DNA of 64,000 bases from assembly GCA_965200975.1 (NCBI GenBank), contig OZ241740.1, forward strand, positions 806,001-870,000, read 5' to 3'. This stretch comes from S5-327 sp965200975 (GTDB lineage: Bacteria > Chloroflexota > Dehalococcoidia > Lucifugimonadales > Australimonadaceae). The translations under genes were made by a program, and so were the position numbers. Below the pieces are notes generated by a model. That model made no database searches. It was not told where the DNA came from and saw only the letters and a program-made list of their open reading frames with translations. Shown here piece after piece: positions 43,873-51,890 of the stretch. Each line of letters begins with the position of its first letter. The first letter of the stretch is position 1.

Positions 43873-44942
43873 ATCTCTTCACTCCCGAGACTTGGAAAGC
43901 TTGCCTAGAGGGCGGCGCCACGCTCACGGGCTTTCGCGATAGGCATCGTCGCCTGGCTGAGCAAGTCGGCCCCGGTGATATCTTTCTCTGTTACCTAACG
44001 CGCCTGTCGCGGTGGTGCGGAGCGCTGGAAGTCGAATCCAAGGCCTATGTCGACAGTTCCATGCTCTTCAATACCGACGAGTTCCCTGTCCGATTTAGAG
44101 TTACGCCTATCGTCGTCCTGGAGCCAGATCTAGCAGTGCCTATTCGCGATCCAAAGGTCTGGCGCGCTTTGACCATCACAAACCGTTACGACATAGAACA
44201 CTCCTATTGGACAGGTTTTTTCCGCAGCTCTCTCAAAGCAATCGAAGATAGTGACGGAAACTTCCTTGTCGAATTGCTCAAGCAACAGCAGGCAAGTCCG
44301 GAGGCATACCCGCTCACCGCTCGAGACAGGGATCATCTCGCTCGAAGCAAGACGATTCGAACGCTGGACGGAGAAATGGAAGTCGAGGCGCCAGACCACG
44401 AGGACGAAGAATCCTCGCCCGATTCGGAGGTGGTGGAGCCTGCCCTGGCCAGCCGGGAGTCGATTCGATACCAAGCCAAAATAGCGCAGATCGGCGCCGA
44501 GATGGGATTTCATATTTGGGTCCCTAGGAGCGACAAGGCGCGGGTTCTGGAACACATCCCGGTGGCAATGCACGAGAAGTTCCTAGACTCGCTGCCTCTC
44601 AACTATGACGATAGAACCCTGAGGACGGTAGAGCAGATTGACGTGCTATGGCTCAAGGGCAGGTCAATGGTGAGGGCGTTCGAGGTCGAGCACACAACCG
44701 CTATCTACTCGGGTTTGCTACGGATGGCCGACCTACTGGCCTTGCAACCGAACATGGACATCCGACTGCACATTGTGGCCCCTCAGGACAAGCGGGGGAA
44801 GGTTTTCCGCGAGATCCAGCGGCCCGTCTTCTCGCTACTTGACCGAGGCCCGCTCTACAAACAGTGCTCATTCCTGTCATACGACTCAGTCGACTCGCTG
44901 GCTCAAGTGCCGTATCTCTCTTACGAGTCACGAGATCATTGA
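43857..44942 (+). CDS. EVE-domain protein fused to a restriction-endonuclease-like domain
   Basis: A 361-residue protein. The N-terminal part (about 1-150) resembles an EVE/PUA-fold domain, which reads modified bases: MAYFLDLFTPETW, VGPGDIFLCYLTR and WCGALEVES. An acidic linker follows (about 172-198). The C-terminal part looks like a PD-(D/E)XK-type nuclease: D262 in QIDVLWLKG, E276 and E278 in FEVEHTT and SGLLRMADLL. This combination fits a modification-dependent (type IV-like) restriction enzyme. The start is GTG with GAGGAGG 5 nt upstream. Base use is less GC-rich than neighbours and 71-bp direct repeats flank it, so it looks acquired. Confidence 0.65.
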   Translation: MAYFLDLFTPETWKACLEGGATLTGFRDRHRRLAEQVGPGDIFLCYLTRLSRWCGALEVESKAYVDSSMLFNTDEFPVRFRVTPIVVLEPDLAVPIRDPKVWRALTITNRYDIEHSYWTGFFRSSLKAIEDSDGNFLVELLKQQQASPEAYPLTARDRDHLARSKTIRTLDGEMEVEAPDHEDEESSPDSEVVEPALASRESIRYQAKIAQIGAEMGFHIWVPRSDKARVLEHIPVAMHEKFLDSLPLNYDDRTLRTVEQIDVLWLKGRSMVRAFEVEHTTAIYSGLLRMADLLALQPNMDIRLHIVAPQDKRGKVFREIQRPVFSLLDRGPLYKQCSFLSYDSVDSLAQVPYLSYESRDH

Positions 44943-44989
44943 CCAATTCGCGGAAACTGCGGAGGCATAGTTGCCCGCTAGCCTCCAAG

Positions 44990-45060
44990 CAGTAGCCGTG
45001 CGCCGCTCGTTCGAAGCGCACCGCAGACGTAGTCCGCAGCAGGGCAAGGGAGAAGGAACC
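44990..45060 (+). repeat. 71-bp direct repeat, right copy
   Basis: The right partner of 43697-43767. It ends with GGGAGAAGGAACC one base before the ATG of the next gene and is therefore the natural leader of that gene; the CAGTAG at its left edge copies the end of the epimerase gene. Confidence 0.9.
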
Positions 45061-45061
45061 C

Positions 45062-45598
45062 ATGACGCCAGAGATCAACCCGTTTCAGTTGCCGGATGAG
45101 CAGAAGGGCTGGCGCGGACTCGAAGTGTCCGGACGCCCGCGCCGCCGCGTCTTCACTGTGCTCGAGACCGACCAGGTGCTGGTGACCGCCCTGCTCCAGC
45201 TGCCCGGCGAGCCCGGAGTACGGCACTCCCACGAGACCGGCGAACTGTCGTTCCGGTGGGCGGGCGGGATGACGCCGTTCATCACGTGGCATCCGCCGGG
45301 CGAGTGGCACGGAGGCAGCGCCGAGGTGCGGGCCGACAAGTCTCGCGAGGTCGCGGACGGGCTGGCCCTTCTGCGCAGTCAGCTGCGCTCCGGCGCCGCG
45401 GAGGTCGAGTCGCTCCTGCGCATCGCGGAGACGCTGCAGGAGCAGATCGACAGCCTGCAGCATCAGGCCCGCAACGCCGCAGGGCCGGAGGGCGGGCCCG
45501 GCCTCATCATCGACCTGCTCTTTCCGCCCTTTCGCACGACAATCGACGACCCCAGCTATCCGGAGGTCCGCACCTTCACGGGCCAGTGGATCGACTAG
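45062..45598 (+). CDS. Hypothetical protein (178 aa)
   Basis: No family is recognised. Residues about 25-85 contain a beta-rich stretch with several histidines (VRHSHETGELSFRW, ITWHPPGEWH) that could bind a metal, and residues about 95-140 form a likely coiled coil (SLLRIAETLQEQIDSLQH). The end is DPSYPEVRTFTGQWID. The Shine-Dalgarno GGGAGAAGGA comes from the right 71-bp repeat. It lies 13 nt before an MFS transporter and may be its operon partner. Confidence 0.6.
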   Translation: MTPEINPFQLPDEQKGWRGLEVSGRPRRRVFTVLETDQVLVTALLQLPGEPGVRHSHETGELSFRWAGGMTPFITWHPPGEWHGGSAEVRADKSREVADGLALLRSQLRSGAAEVESLLRIAETLQEQIDSLQHQARNAAGPEGGPGLIIDLLFPPFRTTIDDPSYPEVRTFTGQWID

Positions 45599-45611
45599 GC
45601 GGGAACCCGGC

Positions 45612-46904
45612 TTGACGACATCTCCCGTCCAGCGCCCGGGCGCGCCGACCCGAGGCCGCATGTTCTACGGCTGGCGCATGGTTATCGCCGCGTTTTTCAG
45701 CCAGACCATGCACTCGTCGATCCTCTTCCTGTCGCAGGGCCTGTACGTCGTGCAATTCGAACAGACGTTCGCCTGGAGCCGCGGCGCCATATCCTGGGCG
45801 TTCGGCCTTCTGCGCATCGAAACGGGGTTGCTCGGCCCGATTCAGGGCTGGATGATAGACCGGTTCGGGCCTAGGCCGGTTATGCGGCTCGGCACGCTCT
45901 TTTTCGGGTTCGGGCTGATGCTGCTGGGGCAGATACAGGAGCTGTGGCACCTCTTCGCCGCGCTCACTATCATCGCCATCGGCACGAGCCTCGCCGGATT
46001 CCTCACCGTCAACACTGCGCTCGCGCACTGGTTTGTGCGGCGGCGCGCCCGGGCTATGTCCGTTACATCCATCGGATTCGCCTCCGGCGCTATGCTCACT
46101 CCCGTCGTCGCCTGGTCGATCACCGCGTTTGGATGGCGGGAGACAGCGGTGTATTCCGGCATCGCCGCCATACTCGTCGGCTTGCCGGCCTCGCAGTTCT
46201 TCCGCCGCCGTCCCGAAGAGATGGGGCTCAACCCCGACGGCGACTCCACAGAGGAGATTGCGCGCCGCGCCGCCCAGCGGCGCGAGGCGGGGACGGACTA
46301 CGACTTCACCGTTCGGGAGGCGGCGCGCGACCGGTCGTTCTGGCTCATCTCCATCGGACACGGCTGGGCCTTGCTAGTGGTGGGGGCGATTCCCGTGCAC
46401 CTTGTGCCGCACCTGGTGGAGCAGAACAGCTGGAGCGAGACGCAGGCTTCGATTATCTTCCCGGGGCTTATGGTGGCCCAGATCGCGGGGCAGGTGAGCG
46501 GCGGAATTATGGGAGACATGTACTCCAAACGGATGCTTGCCGCCGCCGCCATGATCGGCCACGGCGCCGGCATCGCTATCGTCGCCTTCTCGACGTCCGT
46601 TCCTGCAATTGTCGCCGCTATTGCCTTCCACGGCGTCGCCTGGGGAATGCGCGGGCCGCTGATGATGGCGATCCGCGCCGACTACTTCGGTCGCCGCAAC
46701 CTTGGCCAGATCGCCGGCTGGTCCAACACCATCACCGCGGGAGGCAGCATCATCGGGCCGGTCTACGCGGGCATCATGTACGATATACACGGCTCCTATA
46801 CGCTCGCGTTCTCAACTCTGGGCGCGACGACAGCCGCAGGAACGCTCTTCTTCCTGCTGGCCCGCCGGCCCCCAAGGCCGGAGCGGGCGGGCCGCAGCGT
46901 GTGA
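45612..46904 (+). CDS. MFS transporter
   Basis: A 430-residue, 12-helix major facilitator, similar in layout to the one at 41385. MFYGWRMVIAAFF opens helix 1, and MIDRFGPRPVMRLG is the MFS signature between helices 2 and 3. A TTG at 45612 gives a 16-residue leader; the ATG at 45660 (before FYGW) is an equally good start. Substrate unknown; the next gene in line is a D-aminoacylase-type amidohydrolase, so a carboxylate or acyl-amino acid is possible. Confidence 0.85.
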   Translation: MTTSPVQRPGAPTRGRMFYGWRMVIAAFFSQTMHSSILFLSQGLYVVQFEQTFAWSRGAISWAFGLLRIETGLLGPIQGWMIDRFGPRPVMRLGTLFFGFGLMLLGQIQELWHLFAALTIIAIGTSLAGFLTVNTALAHWFVRRRARAMSVTSIGFASGAMLTPVVAWSITAFGWRETAVYSGIAAILVGLPASQFFRRRPEEMGLNPDGDSTEEIARRAAQRREAGTDYDFTVREAARDRSFWLISIGHGWALLVVGAIPVHLVPHLVEQNSWSETQASIIFPGLMVAQIAGQVSGGIMGDMYSKRMLAAAAMIGHGAGIAIVAFSTSVPAIVAAIAFHGVAWGMRGPLMMAIRADYFGRRNLGQIAGWSNTITAGGSIIGPVYAGIMYDIHGSYTLAFSTLGATTAAGTLFFLLARRPPRPERAGRSV

Positions 46905-46911
46905 CGCCGTT

Positions 46912-48468
46912 ATGTTCGACACCCTCATCGCAAACGCCAAAGTGATCGACGGCGAAGGCCGCACGTGGTCGCGCGCCGCCGTCGCCATCGAGGGCGACAC
47001 GGTAACGGTGCTTCAGGGCGACGTCTCGACCGTTGAGGCGCAGCGGACTATCGACGCCGCCGGGATGGTCGTCTGCCCGGGCTTCATCGATATGCACTCG
47101 CACTCCGATTTCGCGCTGCTCGCTTCGCCTCGCCACGAGCCGAAGGTGAGCCAGGGCGTAACCACCGAGGCCATCGGGCAGGACGGCCTCTCTTACGCTC
47201 CGATCTCCGACGTCAACCGCCCGCACCTGGTCGATTACCTTGCAGCAGTGAACGGACGCCCGCCCGAGGGCACGGAGTGGACTTCCGTCGCGACGTTCCT
47301 CGACCTGTTCGACCGGGGAGCGTCGTGCAACGTCGTCTACTTCGTGCCGCACGCCGCGCTTCGCATCGAGGCGATGGGCTGGGACAATCGCCTGCCCACT
47401 GACAGCGAACTCGCGCATATGCAGCGGCTGGCGGAGCAAGGCATGCGCGACGGCGCATTCGGGTTCTCCACCGGCCTCTCTTACGTCCCCAACATCTACT
47501 CCGACACCGGCGAACTCGCCGCTATTGCAGGCGCAGTCGCCTCATACGGCGGCATCTACGTAACCCACAGCCGTTACGGACTCGGCGACCGGCTGATCGA
47601 TCCGTTCCGCGAGTCCGTCGAGGTCGGCAGGCGGAGCGGCGCTCCGGTGCAGATCTCGCACTACCACCATCCTGTGCAGGGCATGGGAGAGCGGATGATC
47701 GCCCTCGTCGACGACGCCCGCGACCGCGGCGTCGACGTCACGTTCGATCAGTACCCGTACCCCGCGGCCAGCACGATTCTGCTGTCGCTCATTCCGGCGT
47801 GGGCGCACGAGGGCGGCCCTGAGCGGCTCCTTGAACGCATCGCCACGCCGGCTGTGCGCGACGCCATCAAGGACGACGTCTATCCGCAGTGGGGAGGCTC
47901 GCTCGCAGACTACATCTTCGCGCATATCGGCTCCGCGAAGAACAAGGAGTGGGAGGGGCGCTCTCTCGAGGATATGGCCCGCGCCCAGGGCAAGCGCATG
48001 GTCGACACGATCTGTGACCTGCTCATCGAGGAGCGGCTCGAAGCCGCATTTGTCGCGCGCACCGGCAACACCGAGAACATCCGCGCCATCATGCGGCACC
48101 CTGCCCAGATGGCCGGTAGCGACGGCCTGCTGACCGGCGGTATGCCAAACCCGCGCACCTACGGAACGTTCCCCTATCTACTGGGGCAGGCCGTGCGCGA
48201 CGGCGAACTCCGGCTCGAAGAGGCCGTGCACAAGATGACCGGCGCGCCGGCGCGCCGTCTTGGCCTCGCCGACCGCGGCGTTCTGCGCGACGGCGCCAAG
48301 GCTGACGTAGTCGTCTTCAACCCCGATACTGTCCGCGCTGAAGCAACGTTCGAAGACCCAAAGCGGCTGGCGACAGGCATCGAGTACGTGTTCGTCAACG
48401 GAACGCTCGTGTGGGAGCAGGGCAGCCATACCGGGGCGCTCCCCGGCAGAGCGCTCAGGAAGGCGTAG
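46912..48468 (+). CDS. N-acyl-D-amino-acid deacylase family amidohydrolase
   Basis: A 518-residue amidohydrolase resembling D-aminoacylase and D-glutamate/aspartate deacylases. Metal-site motifs are PGFIDMHSHSD (HxH), THSRYG, QISHYHH and the late GSDGLLTGG aspartate. The small beta-sandwich formed by both ends is visible (MFDTLIANAKVIDG and GALPGRALRKA). ATG at 46912 opens directly with the family N-terminus 7 nt after the MFS stop, so both are in one operon. It probably hydrolyses an N-acyl group or cyclic amide. Confidence 0.88.
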   Translation: MFDTLIANAKVIDGEGRTWSRAAVAIEGDTVTVLQGDVSTVEAQRTIDAAGMVVCPGFIDMHSHSDFALLASPRHEPKVSQGVTTEAIGQDGLSYAPISDVNRPHLVDYLAAVNGRPPEGTEWTSVATFLDLFDRGASCNVVYFVPHAALRIEAMGWDNRLPTDSELAHMQRLAEQGMRDGAFGFSTGLSYVPNIYSDTGELAAIAGAVASYGGIYVTHSRYGLGDRLIDPFRESVEVGRRSGAPVQISHYHHPVQGMGERMIALVDDARDRGVDVTFDQYPYPAASTILLSLIPAWAHEGGPERLLERIATPAVRDAIKDDVYPQWGGSLADYIFAHIGSAKNKEWEGRSLEDMARAQGKRMVDTICDLLIEERLEAAFVARTGNTENIRAIMRHPAQMAGSDGLLTGGMPNPRTYGTFPYLLGQAVRDGELRLEEAVHKMTGAPARRLGLADRGVLRDGAKADVVVFNPDTVRAEATFEDPKRLATGIEYVFVNGTLVWEQGSHTGALPGRALRKA

Positions 48469-48528
48469 CCGGCGCCGCGCCCCTTCATTCCAAGTCATCC
48501 AATCCATTCAAAGCAGCGAGGTAATCGA

Positions 48529-48864
48529 ATGGGAAAGTTCATTGTGCTCTATCGCTCCCCGGTGTCGTTCATGGAAGGCATGAATGACGCCACTCCCGAA
48601 CAGCAACGGGAGGCTATGGCCCCCTGGATGGCCTGGTTCGAGCGATGCGGCGATCAGCTCGTCGATATGGGCGGGCCGCTCGCGAACGCGCAGACGTTCA
48701 CCGCCGTCGGGAGCGCTCCGGGCGCCGGAGACATTGCGGGCTACTCCGTGCTCGAGGCTGAGAGCCCCGAGGCGGCCTACGCCCTCATCGAGGGCCACCC
48801 GCACTTGCAGTGGCGAGACGGCTGCTCGGTGGAAGTCCACCAGCTGATGATTCCCGGGCAGTAG
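48529..48864 (+). CDS. YCII/DGPF-domain protein
   Basis: A 111-residue protein of the YCII-related ferredoxin-like fold family. MGKFIVLYRSPV opens the first strand; the conserved WFERCGDQLVDMGGPL and GYSVLEAESPEAAYAL segments follow. Such proteins are often found near sigma factors or catabolic genes; enzymatic roles are mostly unproven. GCGAGGTAATCGA precedes the ATG. It lies at the end of the plus-strand cluster. Confidence 0.8.
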   Translation: MGKFIVLYRSPVSFMEGMNDATPEQQREAMAPWMAWFERCGDQLVDMGGPLANAQTFTAVGSAPGAGDIAGYSVLEAESPEAAYALIEGHPHLQWRDGCSVEVHQLMIPGQ

Positions 48865-48917
48865 GCGGCGCCGCCCCCGGCGGCTGCGCGTCCGGAGGGA
48901 GGGCGCCCGCGCAGGCG

Positions 48918-49814
48918 TCAGCCCGCCTTGGCGATGACCTGCTCGCCGAACGCCGGGATCTGTTCGTCGATGATGTCGTTCAGGAACTGCACGTGGAAGG
49001 TGTCGATGCCCGCCTCGCGGCAGCGCTCCACGATCTCCAGCACCTCTTCCGCCGAGCCCATCAGCCCGCCCTGGTTACCGAACGTCGTCGCCAGCTTGGT
49101 CGAAGGATCTTCGTCGCCCACGTAGGCGTTGCAGTTGATGACGCGGTGAATGGCGCCCGGGTCTCGTCCCGCCGCGCTTGCAGCGTCCTCGAGGATCGCC
49201 AACTGCCCGCGGTACGCGTCCAAATCCGCCGGCCACCCGCCGTTGCGGATCCAGCCGTCCGCGGCGCGGCCTGCGAGGCGCAGCATACGGGGCAACGACG
49301 CGCCGATGAAGATGGGCACAGCGCCGTTCACCGGCTTGGGCGTCACCGTAGCGTCCTCGACGCTGTACCGTTTGCCGGCGTACGTGAAGCTGTCGTTCGC
49401 CCACGTGCCGCGCAGAATCTCGATAGTGTCGATAAGCCCCTCGACCCGCTCGCCCGGCGAGCCGAACTCGATGCCGTAGGTGGTGAAGTGGTTCTCCTGC
49501 GTGCCTGCGCCAAGCGTGAGGATGACCCTGCCGCCGCCCGTGATGGAGTCGAGCCCGGTCGCCATTTTCGAGAGCAGCGCAGGGTTGCGGAACGGCACGT
49601 TCAACGTCGAGTGCGTAACGCGCAGCCGCTCGGTCTGCAGCGCGACGGCTGTCGCGAGCGTCCATCCCTCGATGTTGTTCTCGGGAGGGCGGTCGCTGAA
49701 GGAGATGTTCTGGAAACCGGCGGCCTCCGCCGCTTTCGCAACCGCCACAATGCGGTCGTAGGGCAGACCTCGCGGATTGATGCCGAACCGCACCGCATTC
49801 TTGCTGCGCGCCAT
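48918..49814 (-). CDS. LLM-class flavin (F420)-dependent oxidoreductase
   Basis: A 298-residue luciferase-like TIM barrel. MARSKNAVRFGINPRGL begins the barrel; LTLGAGTQENHFTTYGIEF is the typical cofactor loop and PIFIGASLPRMLRLAGRAADGW the C-terminal phosphate-binding part. Many such enzymes in this kind of genome use F420 rather than FMN, which cannot be decided from sequence alone. The ATG at 49814 has AGGAGA upstream. It is divergent from the release-factor-like gene. Confidence 0.9.
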   Translation of the reverse strand: MARSKNAVRFGINPRGLPYDRIVAVAKAAEAAGFQNISFSDRPPENNIEGWTLATAVALQTERLRVTHSTLNVPFRNPALLSKMATGLDSITGGGRVILTLGAGTQENHFTTYGIEFGSPGERVEGLIDTIEILRGTWANDSFTYAGKRYSVEDATVTPKPVNGAVPIFIGASLPRMLRLAGRAADGWIRNGGWPADLDAYRGQLAILEDAASAAGRDPGAIHRVINCNAYVGDEDPSTKLATTFGNQGGLMGSAEEVLEIVERCREAGIDTFHVQFLNDIIDEQIPAFGEQVIAKAG

Positions 49815-49951
49815 TGACTGTCTCCTCTCGCTCGCTCCTGGTCGCTCGCTCCTGGTCGCTCGCGCCTGGGCCGACGCGCGGCCCGTCGGCGAGCATAACA
49901 GCCGGCGGCGGCGGGGCGCCAACCGCGCCCCGTTTCCGTTACCCTAGAGGC

Positions 49952-50377
49952 ATGATCCGCGTATCAGACTCCATACAGCTCGCCGAGCGCGAAATCGAGA
50001 TTTCATACGCTACGGCGTCCGGCCCCGGCGGACAGAACGTCAACCGCTCGGCGACCGCCGCGCATCTGCGCTTCGACGCAAGGGCGTCGCTCTCCCTGCC
50101 CGACGATGTCAAGCGCCGCCTGCGCAGCGTCGCGGGGAAGCGGCTCAGCGCCGACGGCGTGCTCGTCATCAAGGCGCAGCGCTACCGCAACCGGGAGCGC
50201 AACCGCGAGGACGCCCTCGACCGCCTCGTGCGGCTGATCGCCAGGGCCGAGATCCCCCCGCGCTCGCGCCGCCCCACCCAGCCCACGCGTCAGTCGGTCG
50301 AGCGCCGCCTGCAGGAGAAGCGGCAGCGCGCGCAGACCAAACAGGCCAGAGCGACGAACCCCGGCGAGGAGGAGTAG
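49952..50377 (+). CDS. ArfB/YaeJ-like peptidyl-tRNA hydrolase (ribosome rescue)
   Basis: A 141-residue RF-1-domain protein. The catalytic GGQ is at residues 26-28 in SGPGGQNVNRSATA. No codon-recognition domain is present. The C-terminal tail (about 95-141) is rich in Arg, Lys and Gln, as needed to enter the empty mRNA channel of stalled ribosomes. These features fit ArfB, which frees ribosomes lacking a stop codon. Next on the same strand is the selenoprotein gene after 46 nt. Confidence 0.88.
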   Translation: MIRVSDSIQLAEREIEISYATASGPGGQNVNRSATAAHLRFDARASLSLPDDVKRRLRSVAGKRLSADGVLVIKAQRYRNRERNREDALDRLVRLIARAEIPPRSRRPTQPTRQSVERRLQEKRQRAQTKQARATNPGEEE

Positions 50378-50423
50378 CAGCGGCCTGCCGCCCCGCAGTC
50401 CGCTTGCGCCCAAAGGAGCTGAG

Positions 50424-51617
50424 ATGCCTCGACTCGAAGACTTATCGGACGTTGCGCGCCAGGGCCACCTCAACTTCCCTGCGTTCGATCACGACGACGC
50501 CCCCTGCGCGCCGTTCACAAAACCGCTGGCGGAGGCCAAACTCGCCCTCGTCACCACCGCCGGGCTCCACATGCGCGACGACGCTCCGTTTGCAGGCGGC
50601 GACGAGTCGTACCGCGTGATTCCCGCGTCGGCGCCGGCGCGCGACATCATCCAAAGCCACACGAGCATCGGTTTCGACCGCACGTCGGTTATGCGCGACC
50701 TGAACGTTACGTTTCCGGTCGACCGGCTGCGCGAGCTCGTGGAGCAGGGCGAGATCGGCGCGCTGTCAAGCAACTTCTACTCGTTTATGGGCGCGCAGCG
50801 CAGCCCCCGCCGCATCGAGCAGGAGACCGGCCCCGAAGTCGGGCGCCTGCTGCTCGCGGAGGGCGTTGACGCCGTCTTCCTCACGCCTACCTGACCGAAC
50901 TGCACGCACACGGTCAGTGTGCTGGCGCAGGCGATCGAAGAGACCGGACTGCCGACCGTCGCGATCGCCCTCATCAAGGAGCACGCGCAGCGCGTGAAGC
51001 CGCCCCGCGCCCTGTGGGTCCCGTTCCCGTTCGGGCGCGCGCTCGGCCAACCCGACAACCCGGAGTTTCAGCACAAAGTGCTAGCCGCCGCCCTCGGCCT
51101 GCTCCCCCTCGGCCATACGCCGGAGCATCCGGCGCCTGTCCTCGCGGAGTTCCCGGAAGACGGCGACGGCCCTGCGCGGCTCCTGCAAGCGAGCGACGTC
51201 CTCCCCGAGCTCACTGCTCCCGGCGCCGACCCCGCCGACGAGATAACCGCGCTTCGAGGGTATTACGAGCGCTGGGTGAAGGAGCACGACAACCGCACCG
51301 CAGTCGGCCTCAGCGGGGTACCTCAGCGCCAGTTCCGCGGCCTTGTCCGCTACCTCCAGACGGTCGCCCGGGGCGAGGAAGCGTCGTACGACCTTATGCC
51401 GGGCGATACGGCGCCCGCGCGTTTCCTGCGGCTCGCCTCCGACGACCTGAAGGCGTTCTATTTCGAGGCGCGGTTCTCCCAGCGCCCCGACCAGCAGCAC
51501 AACGACCTGCAACGCTGGTTCTGGGCCGAAACTGCAATGGGGCCGCTTCTCGCCTCCATCGCCGCCCGCGTCGCGGAGCAAGGCGACGAGCGCAACGCTC
51601 AAGGCATCGCGCGGTAG
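50424..51617 (+). CDS. Selenoprotein, glycine/betaine/D-proline reductase B family (UGA = Sec)
   Basis: One 397-residue gene interrupted by an in-frame TGA at 50892-50894. Both sides are in the same frame and read as one family protein: before it KLALVTTAGLHMRDDAPF, YRVIPASAP, NVTFPVDRLREL and VDAVFLTPT; after it PNCTHTVSVLAQAIE. With Sec at the TGA the motif is U157-P-N-C160, the UxxC redox centre of GrdB/PrdB-type reductases. A SECIS-like hairpin follows. Residues about 250-397 (from LPELTAPGAD) are an added region with YYERWVKEHDNR and FYFEARFSQRP, not in classical PrdB. AAAGGAG lies 6 nt before the ATG. No other reductase subunits or sel genes are in the window, so the partner and substrate are unknown. 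Confidence 0.88.
50892..50930 (+). promoter_or_regulatory. Bacterial SECIS-like element
   Basis: Starting at the UGA, an 11-nt spacer is followed by GCACAC (50906-50911), loop GGUCA, and GUGUGC (50917-50922). A lower stem CUGC (50900-50903) with GCAG (50927-50930) can form. The 11-nt spacing and GGUC loop resemble the E. coli fdhF SECIS, which recruits SelB-Sec-tRNA. Confidence 0.8.
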
Positions 51618-51630
51618 CCTGCCGGACTAT

Positions 51631-51740
51631 CCCCCAGGAGGTCTGGCGGAGTTTCCCCAGGGGGTCTGGCGGAGTTCCCCCAGGGGGTCTAGCGGAGTTC
51701 CCGAGGGGGTCTGGGGGATCGGACGCTCTCCCAGCAGCGC
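51631..51740 (-). repeat. 23-bp tandem repeats plus dispersed hairpin copy E
   Basis: Three units of about 23 bp (CCCCAGGGGGTCTGGCGGAG type, 51631-51700) run into copy E (51704-51740), which on the minus strand reads GCGCTGCTGGGAGAGCGTCC then GATCCCCCAGACCCCCT. Lies directly after the selenoprotein stop. Confidence 0.8.
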
Positions 51741-51802
51741 GGCAGCGCTCACGCCTCCCTCTCGCTGCGCGAGCGTGTCTCTCCCCAACACGCGCCGGAA
51801 AT

Positions 51803-51882
51803 CGGGAGAGCGTCCGCTCCCCCGAACCCCCTCGAGATAGCCCCGAACCCCTCGAGATAGCCCTAAACCCCCTCGGGGGGGG
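51803..51882 (+). repeat. Dispersed hairpin copy F plus 20-21-bp tandem repeats
   Basis: GGGAGAGCGTCCGCTCCCCC followed by GAACCCCCTCG, opposite in orientation to copy E, then three units of CCCCGAACCCCCTCGAGATAG type to about 51882. No gene is seen between 51618 and 51890. Confidence 0.78.
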
Positions 51883-51890
51883 TAGCGGCG

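Noticed and set aside
50892..50894. TGA as a true stop making two truncated pseudogene halves
   Set aside because: Both halves are in the same frame, the TGA fits the UxxC site of a known selenoprotein family and a SECIS-like hairpin follows.
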